This document shows, piece after piece, positions 1 through 8,473 of a stretch of DNA of 64,000 nucleotides (the stretch's first letter is position 1; each line of letters starts with the position of its first letter). The notes beneath the pieces were generated by a model. That model ran no database searches, was not told the DNA's origin, and saw only the letters and a list, made by a program, of their open reading frames with translations. Source of the stretch: an uncultured Hyphomicrobiales bacterium (GTDB lineage: Bacteria; Pseudomonadota; Alphaproteobacteria; Rhizobiales; Devosiaceae); contig CAIKKY010000031.1 of NCBI GenBank assembly GCA_903828145.1, forward strand, positions 1-64,000, given 5' to 3'. Made by a program: the position numbers and the translations under genes.

Positions 1-1
1 A

Positions 2-100
2 GAGAAAGAGTGGAAAATGCCGCCTCGTGAATGGTCAATGGCCAAGGCGCAGTTCGCCGTCATCTTCGGCGATCGCTTCATCAGAGCCATGGCGGCGTAA
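2..100 (+). mobile_element. IS256/Mutator-family transposase, 3' end (cut by the window edge)
   Basis: The frame is open from base 2 to a TAA at 98-100 and encodes the last 32 residues of a transposase. The peptide includes KMPPREW followed by AKAQFAVIFGDRF, which matches the C-terminal signature of the DDE transposases of the IS256/Mutator family. The catalytic region lies outside the window. The sequence after the stop (about 115-141) contains a CTGACAGTCCC-like end that could be the right terminal inverted repeat. This is not certain, because the other end is not visible. Confidence 0.75.
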
Positions 101-126
101 CGTGAAATCGCCCGCCACACACGAAA

Positions 127-2088
127 TTGCTGACAGTCCCCATGCCACACGGCCTTTTCCGCCGCCTCAGCGCCGATGGCCGGTTGCTCAGCGCTTTCGC
201 GGTGGCATTCCTGTTTGCGATCCTGGTCGCGGCGCTCTCGTTAATGCCTGACAGGGATTGTATAGGAACGGCCACTTTCGTCGCCGCCTGGGCAACTGCC
301 CTGATCCTGATCCTTTTTCTGTACGCCTACCGGCGCGCCCTCGTCCTCATCAACCCGTTGCGCCAGCTCGGATTAGTCGTCGCTAGGACTCGGCGGGAGT
401 TCCGGGCTTGGGTGCGCCGAGCGCAGCGCGCCGCGCCGCTTTTTACCGAGCCGAGGCAGCCGACCAGCGTACGCGAAGCCCCCATCGCCCCGAAACCCGA
501 TTTCGCACGAACAGCCTATTTCCAGGTGAACGCCATGTGGACGGAGAGCGCAAAACAGGCCGTCCGCTACGCGATGTCGTTTGCGCGCCGCTACGCCGAA
601 CAGGGCGATCATGAGGTCAGCGCCGTTGCGATGAAAGCGATCGTAGACATGAATGCGGCTTATGTGGAAACCAAGGGAAGAACATTTTTCACCAACCCGT
701 TCATTATCGAGAACCCACTGACGTCGGACGATTTCATCAACGACACGCTCGAGCATTTGCGCCAATCCGCGCGGATCGCGGTTTCGCGCGGAGATGAGCA
801 GCAAATCGAGCAGACGTTGCAGGCGTTGTCGGCGCTGGTCGGGGTTTATGCTGGTATCGACTATGGCACCCCCCGGGCGTCGAAAAAGCATGCTCATCTA
901 GCGGTTAACTATCTAGCCGGTGAGATCGAGCGGATCGTCCCGCAGAACATGCCGGATGTCCTGATGGAAGGCGCTCGGCTGATGGGACAGTGCGCAAACC
1001 TTCTACTCGCCGCCGAGGGGCCAGAAGGTATCCGAACGCTGGTTCAAAAGCTCGGGGTCATTGGCTGCTGCGGTGTCATGAAAGAAGACTACCACCCGGT
1101 GATGTCGACGTTTGTCGAACAGCTTGCGCGGCTGAGCTTTGATCTGCTCCCTGTGTATTCTGGCGAAGTCAAATTCGTCGCCGAGGAAATCCGCAGCAGC
1201 TTGTCGCGTCTGGCAAGGTTATTCCTTGCGCTGCCGGACACGGCGCTCTCAAACATGCACAGCACTTTTCTTGGTCCGTACTACTCCGCGACGAGCATTC
1301 AGGCGCTCTCCACGCGGCTTGCCGGACTCCTCAACGCCGTCGCCGGCGCGAAGGCGGATGATAAGAACGCACAACAGGTCATCTACAACATAGAGAACTG
1401 GGCGGACGGACTGTACCGGACCGAGAAGGAACTGCTCCTAGAGGCTATCAAACGTAGATCGCAATTCACGTTTGACATGGTCAACTGGGTCAGCCGAGTG
1501 ACTAGTATCCTCCTGGCGGTTTCGAATGCTCCGGCGTGCGATGGCAGGACTCGAACGGAGCTGCGCAAGCACGCGCTATGTCTAATTTCAGTTCTCTCCT
1601 TCGTCCCAGAAGATATAGAGACGGTGAAGTTTATTGAGACGTTCAGGATGACCGAAACGCTGTTTGACGCGGCGCTGGACGCACATAACCGCAACTGCCA
1701 AGGCATTGCAGAGGATATCATCCGCCTGCTTGTCTCGTGGATGGTCAAGGGTGGTCAGTATCAGTCCGGCTGGGCGATTATCGAACGCTCAATTTATGGG
1801 TTGGCGGTGCTGGCGCTCGCTTCCGCGGCTGGCTCGTGGACCACCATGCTTAAGACCGAAATAGCAAAGCGCCTCGCGACCGGTGGGCTTCCTGATCAGT
1901 CGGTGAGGGACAACGCCGCACTTGAAATTCGATGCCGCGCCGCGACTCTTCACCAACATGGCGACGGGAGTTCATCAATTGATCAAGGCATGGCGCGAGC
2001 AGACCGTGCCATACTCAGGCCACTCCTTGAAGACCTTGCTGACCTGATTTCGCCGGGCACCGCTGGTCAAGCCGCCAGTCGCTTCTAG
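127..2088 (+). CDS. Unrecognised membrane-anchored protein, 653 codons
   Basis: I do not recognise this family. The first ~85 residues contain two hydrophobic stretches (about residues 20-41 and 48-67) separated by a short loop, so the protein is probably anchored by its N-terminus with a large, mostly helical cytoplasmic part of about 570 residues. No enzymatic motif is obvious. The reading frame opens at a TTG (127); an in-frame ATG at 142 is the first ATG and lies right beside the presumed end of the upstream insertion sequence. The true N-terminus may therefore have been altered by the insertion. Base composition is less GC-rich than the downstream genes and codon choice looks foreign. 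Together with the recombinase remnant downstream, this suggests horizontal acquisition. Confidence 0.6.
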   Translation: MLTVPMPHGLFRRLSADGRLLSAFAVAFLFAILVAALSLMPDRDCIGTATFVAAWATALILILFLYAYRRALVLINPLRQLGLVVARTRREFRAWVRRAQRAAPLFTEPRQPTSVREAPIAPKPDFARTAYFQVNAMWTESAKQAVRYAMSFARRYAEQGDHEVSAVAMKAIVDMNAAYVETKGRTFFTNPFIIENPLTSDDFINDTLEHLRQSARIAVSRGDEQQIEQTLQALSALVGVYAGIDYGTPRASKKHAHLAVNYLAGEIERIVPQNMPDVLMEGARLMGQCANLLLAAEGPEGIRTLVQKLGVIGCCGVMKEDYHPVMSTFVEQLARLSFDLLPVYSGEVKFVAEEIRSSLSRLARLFLALPDTALSNMHSTFLGPYYSATSIQALSTRLAGLLNAVAGAKADDKNAQQVIYNIENWADGLYRTEKELLLEAIKRRSQFTFDMVNWVSRVTSILLAVSNAPACDGRTRTELRKHALCLISVLSFVPEDIETVKFIETFRMTETLFDAALDAHNRNCQGIAEDIIRLLVSWMVKGGQYQSGWAIIERSIYGLAVLALASAAGSWTTMLKTEIAKRLATGGLPDQSVRDNAALEIRCRAATLHQHGDGSSSIDQGMARADRAILRPLLEDLADLISPGTAGQAASRF

Positions 2089-2120
2089 CTGTGTTGGCTG
2101 TGACAGCATCCGATCGTGGA

Positions 2121-2405
2121 TCACGCAACGAAAACAGACGCAGCTTCATTGCCCACCAACCTTAGCCTAGTCGTCAACATATCACCGACCTGTTCGAGCC
2201 CGGCGCGAAGGGGATCGTCGAGAAGGTGCGCATAGCGCTGCGTGGTCTGAACCTGCGTATGGCCGAGGAGCTTGCCGATCATCGGCAGCGGCATGCCGCC
2301 TGAAACGCGCAGCGACGCGAAGGTGTGTCGAAGATTGTGGATGCAGACGGCGGGCAGATCACTCGGCACCCCCATCGCTGAATTCGTGAACCCACCCCAC
2401 CCCAC
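2121..2405 (-). pseudogene. Tyrosine recombinase remnant (C-terminal fragment)
   Basis: The translated fragment contains HNLRHTFASLR and LGHTQVQTTQRYAHL, the second Arg box and the His/Tyr box of the catalytic domain of phage-type integrases. The N-terminal arm/core-binding domains and the first catalytic Arg are absent. The homology begins only a few codons after the end of the neighbouring LysR gene, within a CCCCA-rich stretch (2391-2409), which marks a deletion or recombination junction. No functional integrase can be made from it. It probably belonged to the element that delivered the 653-codon gene. Confidence 0.8.
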
Positions 2406-2411
2406 CCCCGC

Positions 2412-3299
2412 CTAGCGTGAGGATTTCAGCGCCTGTTGAATGTGGTCGATGAACAGGCGCACGCGCAGCGGTGGGAGTTTGGAGGCGGTTACCGCGAAGA
2501 CCGAAACGGGCGGTAGCGACCAGTCGGGCAGAACCGGCACCAGCGCCCCGGTGCGCACCAGCGAAGAGGCAATCAGCTCGTCGGCTGCGGCAATGCCGAG
2601 GCCGGCGGCGGCGAGGTTCAGGATCATCGAGGGCGTGTTGGCGGCAACGGGCGAGCTGACCTCGACCGCGACCGTCTCGGTGCCGCGGCTCAGGCGCAGG
2701 TGGCGGGCGCTGTCGGCGAGGCCGACGGCCAGAACGGGCAGGGCTGCCAGTTGCAGCGGCTCGGTCAGCGGCGCGGCATCAGCGAAAAAATCGGGCGCGG
2801 CGAACAGGCCCTGCCGCGCTTCGGCAATTTTGCGCACGACATAGGATGATTTCTGCGGCAGGCCGATCCGGAAGGCGACATCCACATCGCCGCTCATCAG
2901 GTCGGCGGCGCTTGGGGTGAGATCAAGGATGATCTCAAGCTCCGGGTGCGTTCTGGAAAATTGCGCAATGATCGAGGCGAGAACACGGGTGCCGAAATCG
3001 GGCGTCAGCGACACCCGAACCCGGCCGCGCGGCGTGGCCGCATAATCGCTGATTTCCTCGCGGATCGAGCGGGCCGCCTCGGCAACATCGCGGCCGCGTG
3101 ACAGGAGCAGCGCGCCCGCCTCGGTGAGCGCCACACGGCGCGTGGTGCGCAGCAGCAGCTTGGTGCCCATGCGCGCCTCAAGCTCGGAAATGCGCCGGGA
3201 CAGGGTGGATGCGGGCATGCCCAGCTTCGCCGCCGCCGCAGAAAAGCTTTTCAGCTCAGCGACCTGAACAAATTTCAGGATATCGGCAAGGTCATCCAT
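2412..3299 (-). CDS. LysR-family transcriptional regulator
   Basis: This is a 295-residue protein of standard LysR length. Residues 1-60 form the winged helix-turn-helix (FSAAAAKLGMPASTLSRRI, then LLLRTTRRVALTEAG). Residues from about 88 on form the LysR substrate-binding domain of the single-nucleotide-change type seen in AaeR/DmlR-like regulators. It is divergent from the isochorismatase-fold hydrolase gene at 3430, the usual arrangement for a LysR and its target. The intergenic region has an imperfect dyad (CATT...AATG, 3315-3330) that could be its site. The effector is unknown; the neighbouring YcaC-like hydrolase and pirin suggest a quinone- or amide-related signal, but this is inference. 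Confidence 0.9.
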   Translation of the reverse strand: MDDLADILKFVQVAELKSFSAAAAKLGMPASTLSRRISELEARMGTKLLLRTTRRVALTEAGALLLSRGRDVAEAARSIREEISDYAATPRGRVRVSLTPDFGTRVLASIIAQFSRTHPELEIILDLTPSAADLMSGDVDVAFRIGLPQKSSYVVRKIAEARQGLFAAPDFFADAAPLTEPLQLAALPVLAVGLADSARHLRLSRGTETVAVEVSSPVAANTPSMILNLAAAGLGIAAADELIASSLVRTGALVPVLPDWSLPPVSVFAVTASKLPPLRVRLFIDHIQQALKSSR

Positions 3300-3314
3300 G
3301 GGGTGTCATTATGC

Positions 3315-3330
3315 CATTTTCGGAACAATG
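3315..3330. promoter_or_regulatory. Candidate LysR-binding dyad
   Basis: CATTTTCGGAACAATG is an imperfect inverted repeat whose four outer bases on each side match. It lies in the divergent intergenic region just upstream of the lysR start. LysR proteins usually bind a T-N11-A dyad in this position. The match is imperfect, so this is a weak call. Confidence 0.3.
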
Positions 3331-3429
3331 TTAGCCAAACCATGGGATTATACAAGCTCCTGGCGACGCCTAGGTTCCCCGCTATTGGAACGGCCTGACC
3401 TCCGTAGCCCATTCAGCAGGTGCAAACAG

Positions 3430-4191
3430 ATGACATCCCCACCCTCGCTTGATCGTCGGCACTTCATGGCAACCGCCGCCGCGGCGGCTGCGGCTTTTGC
3501 CAGTGCCGCGCTCCTTCCCGCCGACGTTTTTGCTGCAACCCAACAGGAGACTCCCATGCGCCCCACTACCGGCCACCGCGCCCTTACCGTTGAGAACACC
3601 GCCCTCGTTCTGATCGACCATCAGGTCGGCACGATCGGCTGGGCAGGCGAACTGTCCAGCAAGCAGGATCAGGATGATCTGAAGATGTGGACGCGGGTCA
3701 TTGCCCGCTTCGCCAAGAGCGCCGGCATGCCGATTGTTCTGACCTCGAGCCTCGAAACCGAAAGTCAGGGGCCGCTGCTGCCCGAATTCGAGCAGATCAT
3801 GCCGCAGGAAGTGGCCGCGCGCATCAAGCGCACCGGGGTGATCAACGCCTGGGATGATCCGGCCTTTGCCAAGGCGGTGCGCGATACCGGCCGGACCAAC
3901 CTGCTGATGGGCGGCCTCACCACCGATGTGTGCCTCGTTCCGCCGGCGCTTTCGGCTGCGGCCGAAGGCCTGAACGTGGTGGCGCTGCTCGATATCTCCG
4001 CCGCTGTCACCAAGATCGGGGCTGAAAACAGCCGCGATATCCTCGCTGGCGCGAAGATCGACATCATGACGGTGGCCCCGATGATCACCTCGATGCTCGG
4101 CAATTATAAAGCACCGGCTGCGGGCGCGTTTTTTGACGCCATGGGCAAGGAAGGCGTGTTCCAGGCCTTCGCCCGCGGCAATCTGCGCTGA
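3430..4191 (+). CDS. Tat-exported isochorismatase-fold hydrolase (YcaC-like)
   Basis: This is a cysteine hydrolase of the isochorismatase superfamily, 253 residues from the ATG at 3430; the frame is open further upstream, but this start gives a clean export signal. Residues 8-12 (DRRHF) with the following alanine-rich stretch make a twin-arginine signal, cleaved near residue 35. The family triad is visible as Asp63 (VLIDHQ), Lys133 (RIKRTG) and Cys168 (GGLTTDVC). The closest recognisable subgroup is YcaC, whose substrate is unsettled. A cytoplasmic form starting at Met43 is possible. The next gene starts inside its stop codon (TGATG), so the two are translationally coupled. Confidence 0.88.
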   Translation: MTSPPSLDRRHFMATAAAAAAAFASAALLPADVFAATQQETPMRPTTGHRALTVENTALVLIDHQVGTIGWAGELSSKQDQDDLKMWTRVIARFAKSAGMPIVLTSSLETESQGPLLPEFEQIMPQEVAARIKRTGVINAWDDPAFAKAVRDTGRTNLLMGGLTTDVCLVPPALSAAAEGLNVVALLDISAAVTKIGAENSRDILAGAKIDIMTVAPMITSMLGNYKAPAAGAFFDAMGKEGVFQAFARGNLR

Positions 4192-4433
4192 TGTCCGGTC
4201 CGGATAGCGCCGCTTCCTCCTCGGCCGCAAGGCCGAGGAGATGGAAGCAGATCCTCGTGACCTTCATCGTCGTTTATCCGTGCGTGATGGTGTTCACCCG
4301 GCTGCTGGCCCCGCAACTCGGCTTTGTGCCGGAGCCGTTCCGCAGCATTGCGGTGGTGCTGTGCATGTGCACCACGCTGACCTATGCGCTGCCCCCTGTG
4401 GCCCGCTGGGCGGCGCCGTGGACGTCACGCTGA
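4191..4433 (+). CDS. Small two-helix membrane protein
   Basis: This is an 80-residue protein whose ATG overlaps the stop of the preceding hydrolase by one base. A basic N-terminus (RPRRWK) is followed by two hydrophobic segments (about residues 20-40 and 50-67). The pattern resembles the C-terminal membrane region found on some antibiotic-biosynthesis-monooxygenase-like proteins, but the catalytic part is missing. It may be a stand-alone membrane partner or a remnant. Its coupling to the hydrolase and the proximity of pirin (28 bp later) suggest one transcription unit. Confidence 0.65.
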   Translation: MSGPDSAASSSAARPRRWKQILVTFIVVYPCVMVFTRLLAPQLGFVPEPFRSIAVVLCMCTTLTYALPPVARWAAPWTSR

Positions 4434-4461
4434 TCGCCGTGAGCCTCAAGGAAATCAGAGC

Positions 4462-5295
4462 ATGACAACCCTTCGCCCCATCCTCGCCCGCACCCGGGGC
4501 TATCGCCACGGGCCGATCACCCGCCTCATCAGCCCGGACGATCTGGGTGAGCAGCTGAAGCCTTTCATCCTCCTCGATCTCTTCGACGACGAGGTTGAGC
4601 CGGGCTTCGGCTTTGGCATGCATCCGCATTCCGGCATCGCGACCCTGACGTGGCAGCCGGGCAGCGATGTGCGCTATTCCGACACGACGGGGCAGAACGG
4701 CATTCTGAAGGCGGGTGGGCTCGAATGGATGAATGCCGGGGGTGGCGCCTGGCATCAGGGCAGCCTTATGGGCTCAGGCCGCGTCACGGGCTTTCAGCTC
4801 TGGGTCGCGCTGCCGCCGGGCATCGAAGACGGGCCGTCTTTTGGCCAGTATGTCGCGCCGGACGCGGTGGCGGTGACGCCGGTACCGGGCGGGACGCTGC
4901 GGGTTCTGCTTGGCGAGATCGGTGCGGGTGAGCACAAGGTGGCAAGCCCCATCCACGCGCATCACGATATGAGCTATCTGGTTCTCGCGCTTGAGCCCGG
5001 CCAAAGCTGGACGTACAGCCCGCCCGCCGGGCACAGCGCTGCGTTCGCCTTTGTGTTTTCGGGTGCGGCCGCGGTGCAGGGCGAGGCGAGTGACGCAGCG
5101 CTTGTGGTGCTGGGGCAAGAGGGCGATATCCGCATCGACACAGCGGATCAACCGGCAAAGGTGCTGATCGGCACCGCTGTGCCGCATGCTTATCCGCTGG
5201 TGATGGGGCCCAGCTCGGTCCACACCAACGAGGCCTCGCTCGCCGCCGCCATGGCGCGTATCCGGGAAATCGGGGCGCAGCTCAGGGCGCGATAG
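4462..5295 (+). CDS. Pirin family protein
   Basis: This 277-residue bicupin protein is a member of the pirin family, iron-binding proteins some of which have quercetinase or redox-sensing activity. The N-terminal cupin has the GMHPHSG motif (His54, His56) and a later His98 in GGGAWHQG. The fourth metal ligand of typical pirins, the Glu two residues after that His, is here Gly100. Iron binding may therefore be altered. The start at 4462 is preceded by a purine-rich CAAGGAAATC. It is the last gene of the hydrolase-membrane protein-pirin run. Confidence 0.9.
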   Translation: MTTLRPILARTRGYRHGPITRLISPDDLGEQLKPFILLDLFDDEVEPGFGFGMHPHSGIATLTWQPGSDVRYSDTTGQNGILKAGGLEWMNAGGGAWHQGSLMGSGRVTGFQLWVALPPGIEDGPSFGQYVAPDAVAVTPVPGGTLRVLLGEIGAGEHKVASPIHAHHDMSYLVLALEPGQSWTYSPPAGHSAAFAFVFSGAAAVQGEASDAALVVLGQEGDIRIDTADQPAKVLIGTAVPHAYPLVMGPSSVHTNEASLAAAMARIREIGAQLRAR

Positions 5296-5415
5296 GGTGG
5301 TTTTGGTGGGCGCGGCAAAAGCTCGGATTTCTGGCGGCAGGCCGGGCCGGCCAAGCAGACGCCGTATGCCGCCAGCGCTGCGGGGGCTGGGCCTCGTTCA
5401 GCCTGTTGCCCGCTG

Positions 5416-5772
5416 CTAGGGGGTCTCAATCCCTAAAATCGCCTCGATGCGCCCCAGAACTTCCCACATCAGCTCCGCGTTCGCCTTACTGTGAAACGCC
5501 GCATGGCGCGAGATCCAGTCCAGGGTCCGGAACTGGTAGGTCTGGATGATGCCGGTCAGCCTCACCCCGCGCGGTATTGAGACCTCAAAGCTGCTACCGG
5601 TGGCGGTATTCGTGATCGGGCACACGGCGGCGAGGCCGGTTGCGATGTTGAAGTCGCGGGGCGAAAGGACCAGAGCCGGACGGCGCCCCGCCTGCTCGGT
5701 GCCCGCCTGAGGCGTAAAGTCCAGCCAGATAAAATCGCCGCGATCCGGCTGATACGCGACATCTTCTACCAT
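5416..5772 (-). CDS. mazF: MazF/PemK-type mRNA endoribonuclease toxin
   Basis: This 118-residue protein starts with the typical toxin strand RGDFIWLDF, followed by the conserved segment around EQAGRRPALVLSP. Proteins of this fold (CcdB/MazF) cleave single-stranded RNA at short motifs and arrest growth. The length matches the family. Its ATG lies 7 bases inside the end of the upstream antitoxin frame, the normal coupled arrangement that keeps antitoxin synthesis ahead of toxin. The cut site cannot be predicted from sequence. Confidence 0.92.
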   Translation of the reverse strand: MVEDVAYQPDRGDFIWLDFTPQAGTEQAGRRPALVLSPRDFNIATGLAAVCPITNTATGSSFEVSIPRGVRLTGIIQTYQFRTLDWISRHAAFHSKANAELMWEVLGRIEAILGIETP

Positions 5773-6011
5773 TTTTCTTCACCCACCGGTTCGCCCCAAT
5801 CGACTTCCGCCGAGGGTCCGGTGACAGCCCCGCGATGGCCCTTGATCAGCTCGCCGAGGTCGAACCGCTTGCGCGTCGGGGTGAGGGTGACCATCCCATT
5901 GATCACATCCAGGTCAACCGGCGCGCCTTCTCCCAGCCCCGCTTCTTCGACAATCGCTTTCGGAAGCCGCACGGCGAGGCTATGGCCCCAACGGCTGACA
6001 GTCGCTCTCAT
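5766..6011 (-). CDS. mazE: MazE/AbrB-type antitoxin
   Basis: The true start is the ATG at 6011, preceded by GAGGAAAC, giving an 81-residue protein; the longer upstream frame is spurious. Residues 1-45 form a SpoVT/AbrB swapped-hairpin DNA-binding domain (RWGHSLAVRLPKAIVEEAGL). The acidic C-terminus (GPSAEVDWGEPVGEEKW) is the sort of tail that wraps the MazF dimer. It overlaps the toxin gene by 7 bases and probably autoregulates the operon. Confidence 0.92.
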   Translation of the reverse strand: MRATVSRWGHSLAVRLPKAIVEEAGLGEGAPVDLDVINGMVTLTPTRKRFDLGELIKGHRGAVTGPSAEVDWGEPVGEEKW

Positions 6012-6152
6012 GGTTTCCTCCGCGCCTTTCGAAATGCGAACGCCGGTCGGTCGCACTTCGGCTATACATAGAAGATACCGAAGACCACGGCCCCTGGCAA
6101 CCCGCCTTGCAGCCGAGGGCGCTGCCGTGGCAGGGTTTTGGGTACCCTGGAG

Positions 6153-6973
6153 ATGCCCATGCCCGAGGCCGAGGAGCCGCGCTCCGTGATCCAGCCGATG
6201 AGGGCCGAGGCGGTGGCACGGGCGCGGCAGGGGGCACTTGCGGTGCTGGACCCGGCTACGGGCTGGCTGCTTTCCTCTGAACCGCGTTTGGGGGCGACGG
6301 CAACAAAAAGGATTCACCGATGAAAGTGACGGAGCTACACAACCAGCGCATGGCAAAGCTGACGGTTGCGTCGGTTTACCCGCTGTATGTCGTGAAGGTT
6401 GAAAAGAAGGGCCGCACAAAGGCGGAGTTGCATCAGGTTATAACTTGGCTCACCGGGTTTGATGACGCGAAACTGCACAGCTTGATCGAGGAAAACGTCA
6501 CGTTTGAAGCGTTCTTCCGGGCGGCAAAGATCAACCCCAACGCTCACCTGATCACCGGTCTGATCTGCGGATATCGCATTGAAGACATCGAGAACCCGCT
6601 AACAAGACAGGTCCGCTATCTGGACAAGCTCGTGGATGAACTCGCCAAGGGCCGAAAAATGGACAAGATTTTGCGCACCGCCTAGCCCTTCGTTCGGACC
6701 GGGCAGACGCGACGGCGTCGGCACCTGCGGCAGGGCGGGTACGGCAGCAAGGCGCACCCCAGGGCGACGATCCGGGCGCGGGCCGAAGAACTGGGGCATG
6801 CGGGGCCGCGCGTTGCGGCGGCGGCGGCGCAGTATCTGGCGCAGCAGCCCAAGGCTCGGCTTTATGCTGAGCTGCCGGATTTCAGCTATTTTCGGCTTGT
6901 GCCGGTGGATGTGGCGCTCAATGGCGGCTTTGGCCGGGCGTTCCGCTTTGCGGGGGCGCTGCTGATCGTCTGA
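6153..6973 (+). pseudogene. Pyridoxamine-5'-phosphate-oxidase-like (HugZ-type) gene, apparently split
   Basis: Two separate pieces look like the ends of one FMN-binding split-barrel protein of the HugZ type. The N-terminal piece (6153 to about 6290) reads RARQGALAVLDPATG, the first strands of that fold. The C-terminal piece (about 6752-6973) reads AHPRATIRARAE, then QYLAQQPKARLYAELPDF and NGGFGRAF, the usual end of the family, and stops at 6971-6973. The central FMN-binding part is missing, and a complete DUF2200 gene sits between the pieces in a different frame from the N-terminal one. No intact product is possible. The family assignment rests on my recognition of short motifs. Confidence 0.6.
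6320..6685 (+). CDS. DUF2200 family protein
   Basis: This 121-residue protein matches the DUF2200 family: a start around ASVYPLYVVKVEKKGRTKAE, a central LITGLICGYRIEDIE and a conserved end RYLDKLVDELAKGRKMDKIL. Function is unknown. Family members are small cytosolic proteins scattered among bacteria in a way that suggests mobility. Here the gene lies between the two pieces of a broken HugZ-type gene, so it probably arrived by recombination. Some bases around 6250-6320 could hold the left junction. No transposase or terminal repeat is visible around it. Confidence 0.85.
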   Translation: MKVTELHNQRMAKLTVASVYPLYVVKVEKKGRTKAELHQVITWLTGFDDAKLHSLIEENVTFEAFFRAAKINPNAHLITGLICGYRIEDIENPLTRQVRYLDKLVDELAKGRKMDKILRTA

Positions 6974-7081
6974 CCGCCGCGCTGAATTGGTTCGCGTTTG
7001 CCATTTGGCAAAACTCTGCACCTATAAGTCTCTGTGCGTGATATGCGCCCTGATCCGCAGGGCAAGCAGGAGACGACCGAA

Positions 7082-8473
7082 ATGCGCATTACGATATTCG
7101 GCAGCGGCTATGTCGGGCTCGTGACAGGGGCCTGCCTTGCCGAGACCGGCAATCAGGTCATGTGCGTCGATATCGATGCCAGAAAGATCGAGGCGCTGCG
7201 CGCGGGGCAGATTCCCATCCATGAGCCCGGCCTTGAGCCGATGGTGCTCGCCAATGCCGCGGCGGGGCGGCTGCAGTTCACCACCAGCGCCGCCGAGGGC
7301 GTGTCGCATGCCGATGTGATTTTCATTGCGGTGGGGACGCCGCCCGATGAAAACGGGTCGGCCGACTTGCGCTATGTGCTGGCCGTGGCCGAGGCCATTG
7401 GCACCCATATGATGGGGTTCAAGGTGGTGGTCGATAAGTCGACCGTGCCGGTGGGCACGGCTGATAAGGTGCGTGAAACGCTGGATGCTGCGCTCACGGC
7501 GCGGGGCATTGCCGGTGACATCGAGGGCCGCCTGAGCCGGGGCGAGCCGGGCTATACGGTGATCTCCAACCCCGAATTCCTGAAAGAAGGCGCGGCGATT
7601 GCGGATTTCATGCGGCCGGACCGGATCATTCTCGGGGCCGGGGCCGATGAGCCCGCAGCGCGGGGGTTGCAGCTCATGCAGCGCATTTATGCGCCCTTCA
7701 ACCACAACCACGAGCGGGTGCAGGTGATGGACCTGCGGTCGGCCGAATTCACCAAATATGCGGCCAATGCCATGCTGGCGACGCGCATTTCGTTCATGAA
7801 CGAATTGGCGAACCTTGCCGAAGTGCTGCGAGCAGATATTGAAGCGGTGCGGCGCGGCATCGGCAGCGATCCCCGGATCGGCTACAGCTTTCTCTATGCC
7901 GGTGCCGGCTATGGCGGCAGCTGTTTTCCCAAGGATGTGCGCGCCTTGCAGAAGACCGCCGAGGAGCACGGGCGGCACCTCCAGGTGCTGGCGGCGGTTG
8001 AAGCGGCCAATGAGGCGCAAAAAAGCGTCCTGAGCGCCAAGGTGACGGCGCGCTTTGGCGAAGACCTGAAAGGCCGGTGCTTTACGGTCTGGGGCCTCGC
8101 GTTCAAGCCGGAAACCGATGACATGCGCGAGGCGCCGAGCCGGGTGGTGCTGGACGATCTGACGCGGCGCGGGGCCACAATCGTGGCCTTTGATCCGGTG
8201 GCAATGCCCGAGGCGCGCCGCGTGCTGAGCACGGACCTTGGCGACAGGATGGGGCAGGTGCGGTTTGCCGATACGGCTTACTCCGCACTGGAAGGGGCCG
8301 ACGCACTGATTATCATGACCGAATGGAAGGCGTTCCGTGTGCCGGACTTTGTCCTCATGGCCAAGGCGCTAAAATCGCCGGTCGTTTTTGACGGCCGCAA
8401 TATGTACGAGCCCGATGCCCTGGCCGAGGCGGGGATCGACTATTTTCCCATCGGCCGCAGGCAAGGACGGTAG
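7082..8473 (+). CDS. ugd: UDP-glucose 6-dehydrogenase
   Basis: This enzyme oxidises UDP-glucose to UDP-glucuronate with two NAD, feeding surface polysaccharide synthesis. The 463-residue product begins [16 protein letters not shown] with the Rossmann glycine motif. The catalytic cysteine is Cys281 in GGSCFPKD, and the central dimerisation helix contains [17 protein letters not shown]. The start at 7082 follows an AGGAGA ribosome-binding site. The next gene starts immediately after its stop, so the two form an operon. The galU and galE genes at 39.4-41.4 kb would supply its substrate pool. Confidence 0.95.
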   Translation: MRITIFGSGYVGLVTGACLAETGNQVMCVDIDARKIEALRAGQIPIHEPGLEPMVLANAAAGRLQFTTSAAEGVSHADVIFIAVGTPPDENGSADLRYVLAVAEAIGTHMMGFKVVVDKSTVPVGTADKVRETLDAALTARGIAGDIEGRLSRGEPGYTVISNPEFLKEGAAIADFMRPDRIILGAGADEPAARGLQLMQRIYAPFNHNHERVQVMDLRSAEFTKYAANAMLATRISFMNELANLAEVLRADIEAVRRGIGSDPRIGYSFLYAGAGYGGSCFPKDVRALQKTAEEHGRHLQVLAAVEAANEAQKSVLSAKVTARFGEDLKGRCFTVWGLAFKPETDDMREAPSRVVLDDLTRRGATIVAFDPVAMPEARRVLSTDLGDRMGQVRFADTAYSALEGADALIIMTEWKAFRVPDFVLMAKALKSPVVFDGRNMYEPDALAEAGIDYFPIGRRQGR

